From NCBI RefSeq assembly GCF_043290135.1, contig NC_134702.1, forward strand, positions 194,216,491-194,280,490: a DNA stretch of 64,000 nucleotides. Reading direction: 5' to 3'. This document shows positions 36,150 through 46,799 of the stretch, in pieces. The position numbers were made by a program, and so were the translations under genes. Origin of the DNA: Rhipicephalus microplus (lineage: Eukaryota; Arthropoda; Arachnida; Ixodida; Ixodidae). The notes below the pieces were generated by a model. The model searched no databases, was not told the origin of the DNA, and saw only the letters and a program-made list of their open reading frames with translations. Position 1 is the stretch's first letter, and each line of letters begins with the position of its first letter.

Positions 36150-37100
36150 CCATAGTGTTCCTGCCATTTTCGAAACAATTTTTTTCTTTAGAATGTGTGA
36201 TGCTTACATACATAATTTTGTGGAATATTCTGATTCGTCAAAACGCGATCCAAACGAATACACCTAAGGAGGCAGGAAGGTTATTCCTCCGCGATATTTG
36301 TTTAACCTACAAATAATTTCCCAAATTTCAAGTTTGTTCTTGTCATCTCCTAACCTCTTAAAAACTTCCTCTTTCTTGTTAATATAAACGGGCAGGACTA
36401 AGTATGGGCATCATTAAACTTGTCTTGATACACCTCCTACAGCCTTACCCATTGCTAACCTCGTTGCTAGAGTGTATTCCGAAAATGTTTCTTCGGACAG
36501 GTAATATGAAAGGACGATGATCTCGATTGTGAATGTCATATTCAGGAAAATTCAGGCTAACGTGACAGGAATGAAGAAAAGTGCAATTATGAGCTTGTTC
36601 TTTTGTCTGCATAACTGTATATTTATAATAAAGGCAGAGTATTCATATAATAATTATGTGTCTATTCATTCAATCTTACCATTTTAAGTTCCCAGAAACT
36701 TTGGCAGATCATGAGAAAGTGATGCAACTCACCGTACGCCCTTTGTAGCCACAGTTAGAAATAAGCATGCATTTTCAACCGAGATATGTGTACAGCTAAA
36801 GACACTCTGCCTTCCAATTACATTATGGCCCGTGCTGTATGAAGCACGAGGCCGCGGAATATACGAGAACCCACTTGCTTCTTCACTATTTCCTCTCTTA
36901 CCGCATACAATACATTTTGTACACAGGCTTCCACACAAATATCCAAGACACAGATTCTTGCTATACCTACGCCGGCTTCTTCAGATTTTGCTACGGCCTA
37001 CATTCCTCGTTGCATTTATTGTGTAAAACACTTAAACCAGTGCATTTAGTAACTTGCAACTTGCACTGATAAGACGCAGGTGAAAATTGCCTTCGTACCC
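36150..37100. other. No gene recognised
   Basis: Short frames only. A pair of overlapping frames at 36832-37069 has no domain. Confidence 0.5.
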
Positions 37101-37101
37101 G

Positions 37102-37102
<1 letters not shown>

Positions 37103-37150
<48 letters not shown>
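37103..37150. repeat. (ATT)n microsatellite
   Basis: Sixteen uninterrupted 'att' units. No LINE tail signal such as 'aataaa' directly precedes it, unlike the repeat at 22066. Confidence 0.95.
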
Positions 37151-37152
<2 letters not shown>

Positions 37153-37307
37153 AGATTGATGAGTTTTATCAGAAAAAAATCGTGGCAAATTTCCGAAATA
37201 TATTTTCTCATGCATCCCGGCTTAATAAAATTTGGGAAAGCTCACAGCGAGTGCTTAGAGAGGCCAGTGTTAATACGTTCGGCACCTTAGTCACTCGTGC
37301 ACCATCT

Positions 37308-37400
37308 ACAATAGAGATCTCAAACTCACGGCCCACGGGTCGCATGCGGCGCGCGAGTCTTTCTAGTGCGGCGGGACAACAATAGTTCCACGGGACTATT
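37308..37400 (+). repeat. Possible hAT-type transposon end
   Basis: The stretch 'gatctcaaactcacggccca' followed by 'cgggtcgcatgcggcgcgcg' resembles the 'tctcaaactc.cggcccgcgggccgcatgcggccc' termini seen on some animal hAT elements. No transposase or opposite terminus was found nearby. A single end with this resemblance is weak evidence. Confidence 0.3.
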
Positions 37401-37621
37401 TCTGGGGCTGCCACTGAGATTTAAGTAATTCAGTAAAAATTCGGAGCTAGCTGTGATCGAGCGAGACTGCGAACACGAAAAATGGGTAATATTTTACTGA
37501 CTCCATGACACTTGGCTAATTGGACCGAATTTCATTGGAATTATCCAAGTATGCTGGGTGTTTCAAAATTGTAACCACTATTATTGAAAAATTACAGAAA
37601 GGAGAAGGAAGAAGAGAAAAC

Positions 37622-37815
37622 AAGGAGGAATCCCGGCTGCGGCGACTGCATTTCCGATTGAGGCGGAAATGTTGTAGGCCCGTGTGCTCAGATTTGGGTG
37701 CACGTTAAAGAACCCCAGGTGGTCGAAATTTCCGAAGCCCTCCACTACAGCACCTCTCATAATCATATAGGGGTTTTGGGGCGTTAAACCCCACATATCA
37801 ATCAATCAAGGAAGG
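37622..37815 (+). mobile_element. Ruka-type tick SINE, 5'-truncated
   Basis: The body runs from about 37631 ('tcccggctgcggcgactgca') to about 37806 ('ccccacatatcaatcaatca') and lacks both polymerase III boxes. Flanking 'aaggaggaa' occurs at 37622-37630 and again just after the tail, giving a short likely target duplication in a purine-rich context. A few substitutions separate it from consensus. Confidence 0.88.
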
Positions 37816-37819
37816 AGGA

Positions 37820-40050
37820 AGAACGGGGAGGTTACAGAAAGGGGACATCTGTGTCCAACCTGGGGCCTTCCCTTTCTTGTGACGGAAAGCATACTCAGAT
37901 GCGTACCAACATTACTTACAGCAGTAATTATAAAACAATAACCCAGTAATCTATTAACCCAGTAGAAAGAAGCGGTCGACTTTAAGGGGTGAATTCAAGC
38001 CCTTCTTGCGAATAGTCTATATCAACTTTGAAATTTCCGAAAGGCAGCCATTGGTAATCCACGTGGGGTGATGAAATCTGGCTAATTCAGCAAGCGAAAT
38101 TGAAACTCACGCACCGAACAGCGCATGGAACATTCATTCAGAAAACGCCTTCAATGACGACACTGTTTCCTCGCAGCGCGGGAGGCGGATACACGAGCGT
38201 CGATTAGGCGCAATACGACAGGAAAGCGCTGCCGCGAAATGAAGTAGGTAGATTGACGCTTGATAACAGCGAGGCAAACATTGGCGTCATTTAGCCCTCT
38301 TAAGGCGTCTTCTTACTCAGAATAGACCGTTGATTTGCTTTTGAAGAATTCCCTTCAGGGCGTTCATTTGTAATAGACAGTTCTAGCACACGCAAAGTTA
38401 TCCCATGCCCATTTTTTCATAAGTCACAAAAGTTGCATGCAATAACATATATTCGTAGTTGAATTTTATGGGTGACATCGCAACTGCAGGTGCCCAGAGC
38501 ACAGGAAACGCGTTATCTTTGCTTTCTTAAGACCATGACTGCACGTTAATTTGTGATGATAATTTTTCGCAACACTCGAGTTGACAAAGTCGGTGGTCAG
38601 TTTAATGCCGCATTCAAGACTTTCGCCTTAAATGAGAATTCTTGTAAAGTGATGGAGCAAAATTCCAAAGTACGAAGCACAAAGTCTGGCTGATCTAGAG
38701 CACGTTGGGCGGAGGTCTGTGTTGAAAACACAGGAAAGTAGGCACAAAAATATTCGGGAGTTTGATTTTTATTGCTGATAAGGGAATTCCTAAAGAAAGA
38801 CTCCCCAGTGTTGCGAAACGTGTGAAGATGACGTCATGGTAGAGGGAGTATCGTGTGCCGTTATAACGAGAGACCGGTGTCCAGCCTGTTGCTCGGTCGG
38901 TATAGTTGCTCCCCTCCCGAGCTGAGGAATAAATATGAACTCGCCCCTATCCATTTCCCTCTCTCGCATCAGCTTTCCGCCCACAGTGCGACAAGCTTCT
39001 TCCGCCAATGCAGGGAGTGTGGTAAAAGCAGACCGGGAGGGGGGTGGGGGGCGGGTCATCGTTGTGGGACTTGAATAGATCGGCGCGTGCTCAAGCGTCC
39101 CGATGAGCCGAGGCCCACAATGAGACTCAGATTGCTCACCTCCGACGGAGCCCCCATGAAAAGCCGTTTTCGGCGTTGTCGCCCTTTCCCTAAGCGGGCC
39201 CGCGTTAGTTTTGTGTCTACATACGTGTCTTATGCCCCAACTACCCAACCGGAATGGGGAGGTTCGGGAGCTGAAAATATTTATTTGGTGCATCGTGTCC
39301 GGTACTCTGGTCGCTTCCTTTGTGTATCTATGCTCTATTTTTCACATTTTTCTCTTTTTTTCAATGTATTTATATTACTTGATTTTTTCTGGCAGCATAC
39401 TTTTCTTTCTGTTATTTTTTGTTTACATTGGAAGCCTAGGACTTCGACGTAGGGAGATTCGTCTCCAGATGAAAAAGCGCAGCTGAGGTGTGTGAATCAG
39501 AAAACGGGCCCCTTGGTTTTGCTTATTCGTCGCTCACTTGAGATACGCGCCAACACCAAGCTTGTACGTAACATGGCAAGTTGTCACTGAAAAGACCAGA
39601 TTTCATGCCACTTGAAGACAGTTTGAGAGAGCCGATCTACTACGACTGGTATTTACCTTTAAAATTTACTGAACAAGATAATCGCCATAGCATATTAGTT
39701 CATCAGCGATATCACACTGTGGCGAGTAGGCGAAAATCCCCACCGTATCCACGAAGTGAACGATGCTAGAGGAGCTTGCTCGGAAGTGCAAGGGGTCTTT
39801 CTTGGAGAGACCATTGCTATATGAAGGCTTGTCAACGAGCCGGCTCATGATGTGTAATTTGAAGTCAGCGTTCTTGAGCACGTTCCACAGCTGGCACTGC
39901 GAGATGTTGGCCACGTTAACCACCTGGCCTATTATGCATCACTGGCCGCTGCCATGAGTCAAATGCACAATGGTCATGAATTGCAGACACGGAGCTATCG
40001 GGCGTTCTTTAACGGCATTGAGAGCAGGCGGGTTAAGGGGTTTTTGGAGA
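37820..40050. other. No gene recognised; GC-rich LTR-like stretch at 38.8-39.3 kb
   Basis: No domain-bearing frame. At about 38809-39290 composition becomes GC-rich and long frames open on both strands. The block starts 'tgttgcgaaacgtgtg', carries a CRE-like 'gatgacgtcatgg' and then 'gaggaataaatatgaactcg'. That is an LTR-like order of signals, but no partner LTR, border or gag/pol is visible. Confidence 0.35.
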
Positions 40051-40054
40051 ATAT

Positions 40055-40112
40055 CGCTACTTGTGAGTAACACTCATCGTTACTCATCGCTACTTGTGAG
40101 TAACACTCATCA
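40055..40112. repeat. Imperfect tandem repeat of 'cgctacttgtgagtaacact'
   Basis: The unit beginning 'cgctacttgtgagtaacact' and ending 'catc' occurs twice at about 40053-40076 and 40088-40111, separated by 'gttactcat'. It lies immediately before the long tetranucleotide array. Confidence 0.7.
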
Positions 40113-40126
40113 ATTGACAAACCGAC

Positions 40127-40427
40127 AGATGAATGGATGAATGGATAGATGGATAGATAGCTGGATGGATAAATGGATGGATGGATGGATGGACGGACGG
40201 ACGGACGGACGGACGGACTGACGGATGGATGGATGGGCGGACGAACGGATGAATGGATGGATGGATGGATGGATGGATGGATGGATGGATGGATGGATGG
40301 ACGGACGGACGGACGGACGGACGGACGGACGGACGGATGGATGGATGGATGGATGGATGGATGGATGGATGGATGGATGGATGGATGGATGGATGGATGG
40401 ATGGATGGAAGGATGGATGGATGGAAC
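40127..40427. repeat. (TGGA)n/(CGGA)n tetranucleotide array
   Basis: About 300 bases of a tetranucleotide array in which 'tgga' and 'cgga' units form blocks. A degenerate left edge ('tggatagatggatagatagc') is followed by a 'cgga' block, a mixed zone, a long 'tgga' block, a second 'cgga' block and a final long 'tgga' block. The array keeps frames open on both strands, encoding repetitive peptides ('MDGW', 'IHPS'). These are not genes. Confidence 0.95.
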
Positions 40428-40519
40428 CAGCTGTGGTCTTGAGATCGGGCAGTGGCTCACGTCACCTAGTCATCAAGTTAAGTACTATTATTATGTGTTT
40501 AAGGATTGAATTTCACTCG

Positions 40520-41330
40520 CGCCTTTATTGTAGCCACCAATCAGTATAGCCTCCTCTTGGTTATTTCCACGTGTTTAAAGTCCAGTTTGCGTTCACTCTG
40601 CCTAAACCCCAATGCTTCCGAAAATTCCACGCCAGTATCAGCAACTATAGAGTGGAGCCCTATACAGAACACTATCAAATATTCAGCCGTTTCCTCCTTC
40701 TCTCCACACGCACTACATGCTGTTTTTGTGCTTTCGTATTCGGTTCAGTACGTCTTGGTATGCAATACTCCCGTTCTGGCCTCGAACAGCGGAGAACTAC
40801 CCCGAGAGTCATCGTAGTTCTTTTTTTTTTGCAATTTCCTGCTTGAAGGTTCGGTAGTCTCCAGTGATGATTTAGTAAGCAACCAATCCTCCTTTGTTTC
40901 CTTCACCTTTTTCTTAACTAATGTTTCTTTTAGGCTTGGTGTTCTGCAGTTGCCTAAATATTTGTTTGACAATTTACAAGTTCGCTTGTTCCATATAGTA
41001 TCAACAATCTTCATGTACAAGTAGCTGAAAACTTTCCCAGCCCGACACTCCTCTCCATTTTTTCCAACTGCTCCTAAAATCTATCTTGCTGCTTGCTTCC
41101 CTGCACTCTAACGATGTCCATCCCATGTCACCCTCTACTCCCTGATTTGAGGTGTTCCCGTGTGCTCCCAAAGCAGTCTATCTACGCCACATTGTTTAAT
41201 TTCCAATCTTGCTTGAACCTCTGATCTCATACACACGGCCGCATTACCGAACGTCAAACCCGGGATCACGACACATTTTCAAATCCCTCTGCCACGTCAT
41301 ACGTATTATAGTTCCACAGTGCCCTTTTTT
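40520..41330 (-). mobile_element. LINE C-terminal relic (Cys/His region), minus strand
   Basis: On the minus strand the C-terminal region of a non-LTR retrotransposon protein can be read in several frames. 'DVAEGFENVS' and 'GMDIVRVQGSKQQD' lie around 41090-41290. 'YLGNCRTPSLKETL' and 'GSSPLFEARTGVLHTKTY' lie in the frame 40745-41020. A Cys-containing block 'CGEKEETAEYLIVFCIG' and 'ITKRRL' are near 40560-40700. The order matches the region after the RT in RNase H-lacking or I-like arthropod LINEs. The catalytic domains are absent, and stops and frame changes are frequent, so this is a dead fragment. Confidence 0.6.
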
Positions 41331-41339
41331 ATTACATCT

Positions 41340-42690
41340 GCATTCCTGTTACCTTTAGTCATTACGTATCTTTCATGCCGCGTTAGGCACTCAGCTGATT
41401 ATGATGATAATGATTTGGTGGCACACCCTTCGCAATGGGTGGACGTGGAATCCACGCACTGGCCGAACATAAAGCTCTACTTGCAACCAGTTTTTTCTAC
41501 AAAATGATAGATAAGGAGAAAAAAGAAAAAGAAGATGAAAGAATAAAAGAAAAAAACACAATACACAAACAAAAAAACAAGTGGGGTAATCATAAAATGA
41601 GCAGTGGGAGTGTCGCAGGCTGGCTGGCCGACGTTTCGATAGGAGGACCGTCCTTTGAAAAAGATCGATCTATCGGCTCCCATCAAGATTTTGGACCAAA
41701 AAAAACAAGAAACACAAAAGCCGCTCAGACTTGGCAGCAGTCGAAAATGTCTCAACGCCGCAACAGCCGCTCGCCAGCATTTTACGCGTACCATGCATTT
41801 TAGGTCTATACATCTGGTCCGTGAAACGTAACAAATTTGAAGCAGCTCCACTGTCTTAACGCAGCCAAGACAGGCTGGACAGCTGGGCTAGATAATGCCT
41901 TATTCTTCCTTTTTTTTTACTAGATTTTGCTATACAGTACCTTTGCTCCTATTCCGCTATAAATTTCAAACTTACCTTCGAGCACTTTTGGTATAGATTG
42001 AATATATAAAGTTCTTTCGTGTAAGTATTGAACTTTAGGTGGGAATCAGTTGCATTTAATCATCGTTTCATTTCGCTGCGGAAAAGTCGCTTCCATGCTT
42101 TTCTATAAGGTGGTTGCTGCAGGAATGAATGAGCGAGCGGTGAATGAGCAAAGCGTGGTTTGTGTGCGGGGTTGTGCTTCCGTCCTTTCACTCTCTGCGT
42201 TCGTGTAACATTTGTCATTTTTCTCACGCTGCGACTGCCTCGGGGTGCAAGATCGAGGCACGCACAACATTTAGCCTGTCGGCAGGGACTGCTACAGAAC
42301 TGATTAAGCAAACACCAAAGACGCATAGGAGCTCAAAAAATGGCAACTCGCTTTTGTGACGTCTAAAAGAAGAAAAGTGGCGAGAGGACGCAAGTATTTC
42401 CTCGTTGGTTCCTGCACAAGTTTTTCTTTTAATGGCTTAACGTAAATTTCTTTAGATTGTCATGCGATCACCAATCCAACAAGATTACTTGAATAATTAT
42501 CCAGAACATTTCCTGGATTTTACTTGTTATTGCTGAAGAACCCTCAGCAGCATATTATAAATTATAAAAGCAATGCTTCGTACACAGCCAGCTTTGTTAG
42601 CGTAGAACAACTACCGCTATAATCTGAGCAACTTTTCCAACTTGCTGTTGCCTCACGGTTCTCACCACGTGCAAAGAGGGAGAGAGGGAG
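41340..42690. other. No gene recognised; possible repeat at 41.58-41.72 kb
   Basis: The stretch near 41600-41700 ('ggctggccgacgtttcgata', 'ggaggaccgtcctttgaaaa') contains the small inverted pair 'aggac.gtcct' and looks like part of an interspersed repeat. It cannot be named. An A-rich tract precedes it. The rest is unremarkable. Confidence 0.4.
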
Positions 42691-42699
42691 AGAGATATA

Positions 42700-42866
42700 T
42701 ATAACTTTATTTGCACGTAACGCGAAGCATTCCAATAGGTCAAGCCCCTATTTCAGGACTCCGCTGGCTCTAGCCATCATCTCTGCCCGTTGGACCAGCC
42801 AGCGCTGATCAGCAATGACCGAGCCGCACACCAGGGCCTCCCATTGTTCCTTTGTGTTATTCATGT
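42700..42866 (-). mobile_element. Extremely 5'-truncated RNase H-LINE 3' end
   Basis: The minus-strand frame 'EQWEALVCGSVIADQRWLVQ' followed by 'RAEMMARASGVLK' and a stop resembles the C-terminus of the LINE at 46.8-49 kb, which reads 'RWEAALRSSLLADQLWAVQQ' before its stop. On the minus strand an untranslated end follows with 'gcaaataaagttatatatat' and a purine/pyrimidine-rich tail, the polyadenylated 3' end. Only about 165 bases were inserted. Confidence 0.7.
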
Positions 42867-42869
42867 TGT

Positions 42870-43860
42870 CTCACTACGTGAAATATCGTGAAATTATTGC
42901 GAGGTTTTTGCTAAAAGCATCAAAATAGCCCTATAAGTACACGTAATCAGCCAAATTATTGCCTTTATTATTCGACAGCTCGTGACATGCAGTCACGTAT
43001 AGGCGCAGAATGTGCTTATCACCGAAGACTTGCTCTTATGCTATCCATCAAAACAGTACAAGACAAAACCACCTCACGAAGTACAAGAGTTATTTTCCCG
43101 GTTACTCTTGCCTGCAATTTAAGTTTGTCGGCAAATAAATAACGGTCTCCTCGCAATTCAGAGTAAACCAAGTTTTCTTATTAGTTCATTCTAGTTTAGG
43201 TTCAAGTGAACGAGGTTCAAAGAATTACATGAATCACGTGGAGCGCTTTAGCACGCGTGAGCTCATGTTACCACTGGGGAGTTCCCGCTAACTGTGTTTC
43301 ATGACGAAGCGTTTCCTTTGTAAAGAAACAAACAGGCTGATTCGAGCATTACTACAAAACAAAAATCAAAAACATCCCGAGGGTATAGACCATAGAGAAC
43401 CGTACTCGAAGACGTACGGCGCTGTCTTCGGTACAGAAGGCTTACCGCCCTCGGGAGACTGGGACGCGAAAGGAAGTAAATTGCTAGAAACACTTAAAGC
43501 GTAAACCTTCTGTGATCGGCTGTTTCCAAGCACCATGCCACAATGAGACGTTAACTATGAGCAAGAAAAGGAAAGATGCACAAAAGAAAAACTAGAGCAG
43601 CCGGCGCCCAGCTTGTGCAACTTTAATGCTTGCCGATGCACTTGGATTCAGAGGGTGAAGGGGATGGGGCACAAAGGAAACGTTCGTCTCTCTCTTTTAT
43701 TTGTCAAGTTTTTAGTGGCTCAGGCAGGCAGTGTTGGAAAGCGCAGACAGAGGACCCTCACCACGACGTTGTGATTGACGGATGCTTTCATCGCCCCGAT
43801 GTGTCCCGTTCGGCAAGAGACGCGGTACTCAGTAAAGCCAATGGAAAACCCGCTTCTATC
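42870..43860. other. No gene recognised
   Basis: Two plus-strand frames of 67 and 80 codons (43301-43504 and 43630-43872) have balanced composition but no domain I recognise and no splice context that would support them. Confidence 0.45.
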
Positions 43861-43874
43861 ACTAAACTATAATC

Positions 43875-44080
43875 CTGTGTTTAATTGTGTATAATCCTGT
43901 GTTTTGTACTTTTGTTCTAATGCTGTACCACAAGTGTTAATTTCTCCTGTATACTGTGAGGCACGATTTATTCGCCTTTAATTTTGCTGTTCTGTATTCT
44001 ATTTTCTACTGTAACCCCCCTACAACAATGCCCAATGGGCGATGTAGGTACTTGTAATAAATAAATAAATAAATAAAAAT
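43875..44080 (+). mobile_element. LINE 3' tail with (AAAT)n terminus
   Basis: An untranslated-looking segment contains the hairpin-forming 'gcccaatgggc' and ends 'tgtaggtacttgtaataaat', continuing as an 'aaat' array (44056-44080). A stem-containing end followed by a short tetranucleotide tail is typical of CR1/Jockey-type LINE copies. No coding part remains. Confidence 0.5.
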
Positions 44081-44084
44081 ACGT

Positions 44085-46440
44085 CGGTATTTAGTGCGAC
44101 CACTTTCAGCAAATGGAAGTGTAGCTGGCACACTGAAGCTCTCGTCGCAACCTGTAGCAGAAAATGGAAGTTCTGGCGGACGCTGAACAAACGAGAAAAT
44201 TTCTGGGTACACCAGTGTTATTCGAGTATTAGTCACAAGATTATGTAACATCTGCCTCTTCTCAAGCGTAAAATTCCCCATTATATCTGTAGTAGACATG
44301 GAAGGCAGCTCTGGTATCAAGACAAATACCTCGTGCTAGGAAGACAGGCTGTTTTGTTAAACAGTGCAGATCACTCCTGAAAGTTCTATCTAGGTCGGCT
44401 AATATGTAGGGAACTATATATGTCGAGGCGAAAATTCTCTGCCGCTGGTAAAGTGACACTAAAGTGACCAACAAAACATACTCACTTATTTTTTGCAAAT
44501 ATTCAGCTGGATGAATTTGTTTTCACAGCGATGTCGAGGCCATAGTTTAGGAATACCCGTTTTTTTGTAATCAATAAAGGCTTGCGTAATTCTAGATAAT
44601 CATCGTCAATAATTAAGGCCGATATTGATGATCACCACGCCCGGCGCGCACTACAGACTAACGGTCTACAACACAAGACTATAGCTCACCTTTCAAACAA
44701 GCGCAGAAATGTGAATTAAGGCACGTCGATGCAGAATGTGGCCTCACAAATAGGCTCTGAACCCCTCATGTTGGCCACTTATTTTATGCGCATGTTGCGT
44801 AGTGCTTACCTGTTCTTATTTTTCGTATAGATAGGGCGAGGACATGCGGAGTCTCTCTCTTTTATGGACGCCTTTATTGAGTGCTAGGTACTGAATAACG
44901 CCAACATGCTTCAAACAAAGTTGCCGCCTGTAAGTGCTCCCCCAAAAAACCGGTTGGAAGACCTCCGGCGCATTGTAGCGTATGCTTTTGGAGCGAATGA
45001 ACTTGTTACTAATAAAATAATGATGTTTGACAAAAAAAATCATAACACAATTTACACGGCGCTATTTATTGACAGGAATACGTACACTGAGTGCAGTAGC
45101 AGCGATGAGGTGACCAGAAACAAGCTTTTTGCGCGAAAGGCAGGTAACCGCTCAGGGTGAACTATGTGACATACACTCGTACAATGGCAAGTTTGATACA
45201 TATATGGGACATAGGAGAAAAAATATCTTGAAATAAACAAGTGCGCGACCTCATGAAAGCTTAAAAAATAGCAACCGCTGTTGTGTGGTGGTCACCGAAG
45301 TTTTTCGAAAAGAATTGGTTAGATAATTTAAAAGGAACTTATCTGGAACCTATGGCAACTTCTGTGCAATGTCAGCAACAGTTCTTTGTTTTTCTACAGG
45401 AATATTTCTCTTGTAAGGTTTTTGACTTTTCATTACCATTATATGTCATGTGGTGTCACACTACATGCATATCGGTCTCCTTGGCGAGCCATTTCCTGTA
45501 TTTTTTTTTCAATCTAGTACAATCTCTGTTTCTTGTTGACAGAAACGTAAGCGCATGCCATGCGGTACGTTATTTTTAAGAGCGATGTTCTTTATGCTCT
45601 CACAATTTTTGACCGGTGCCATCGAGGCTCGCCACAGGGCGCCTTCCGCGTACACATTGCGCATTTGGTGTGAAACATTCTCACGAACATGATTTTATAT
45701 CGTTTATTTACCAATCCATCAATGGAGCTTCGCTCCTTGATCAGCATTCAGTTCATGGATATGCAGCCATTTTTTAGAATGATTCTTATCACTCTCATCT
45801 CACTCCAGTGAACATGCCAGTTTTTGTAGAATATAAACCACCATATATCGAGGGGTAGGACCTAAGAATTCGCTAATGCTGCTGGAAGGAGAAGTAGTCT
45901 AACAGGTGAGACCTGGGGCATCGCCAACTCGAATTCAGGAAATGTCGCACGAAAACGTTTGCTGGCTTGCTCTCCAAACAGCGGAAGTACACGGGAGACC
46001 GCAAGAGGAGAAATCACGAGAACAATGCAAGTAAACTCTTGAAATAAGTAGTTGCATTGCAGTGGGAAAACAACCTCGGGAAACCGCACTGCAAAATTTG
46101 ATGACAACAGTTATCGTAAGTTAGTCCAGTGATATTCGTGGCCCAATCGTTCCTATCACGGAAAAGCATAGAATCTTTTTAGCAAGATAATATGCAGTAA
46201 AGTTTGATATGCCACTATGGGATGGTATCTCGATTGAGCTCGAGAGAGCTCGCCCACAGTGATCATCTTGCTACATTTCGCGAGATCACATATTTTACAG
46301 AGCTGAGAAACAGTTTCATATTCCCCTTCTAAAAGCTCGACAGATTGTAAGCAAGCATGCTATACATGCTCCAGATGGGGCCCTGCCCCTTTAGGAGATT
46401 TCTGAGCCTGCACCACCCCGACAAGTTTTTCCGTCTCTTA
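44085..46440. other. No gene recognised
   Basis: Only short frames without recognisable domains. The hairpin core 'ggagcttcgctcc' at 45724-45736 repeats that at 4.19 kb. Confidence 0.5.
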
Positions 46441-46449
46441 TCATGTCTA

Positions 46450-46595
46450 GCCGAATTTGGCTTTTAACTCACATGCTCTGGCAGTGCCCTACGTTGCAGT
46501 AATTTAAGAAAGAAGGAGACCTGACGGCCGCCATCACGTGCACTCATACAAGACACCCCGTAGAAAACGTCCAGCTCCGGGTCATGAATTGTTAG
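46450..46595 (+). mobile_element. Small LINE C-terminal fragment
   Basis: A plus-strand frame reads 'WLLTHMLWQCPTLQ', a stop, then 'FKKEGDLTAAIT'. 'LxHMLWxCP' resembles the Cys/His region of the LINE at 46.8-49 kb ('LAHMLWEGKAM'). It is a short, broken fragment of a related element and probably unconnected to the larger copy that starts about 200 bases downstream. Confidence 0.4.
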
Positions 46596-46799
46596 TTAAC
46601 GTTTTACAGAGCCTCAGTAAACTGTTAGCCTAGCTTCGTTTGATGAAGCACTAGTGCTAAAAGCTTCTGGTTCAGTTTCTGGTAGCAACCTCTTTGATTT
46701 CAGGGACTGTAATACCCTCTGTTGATTTACTGGCCCGACTGCTATTGTAATTATTTGCGTTGAAATTACGTTTCTGGTACTACTCATTACTACTCAATA

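Noticed and set aside
38790..39293. 167-codon minus-strand frame
   Set aside because: GC-rich, Pro/Thr/Ser-rich translation without domain; the block looks more like a repeat or LTR than coding sequence.
40110..40549. Long open frames on both strands with 'MDGW' or 'IHPS' repeats
   Set aside because: They are produced by the TGGA/CGGA array and stay open in several frames. No unique sequence or start context.
42900..44000. Host gene from the frames at 43301-43504 and 43630-43872
   Set aside because: Composition is balanced but there is no homology I recognise, and no splice donor or acceptor pairs that would join them in phase.
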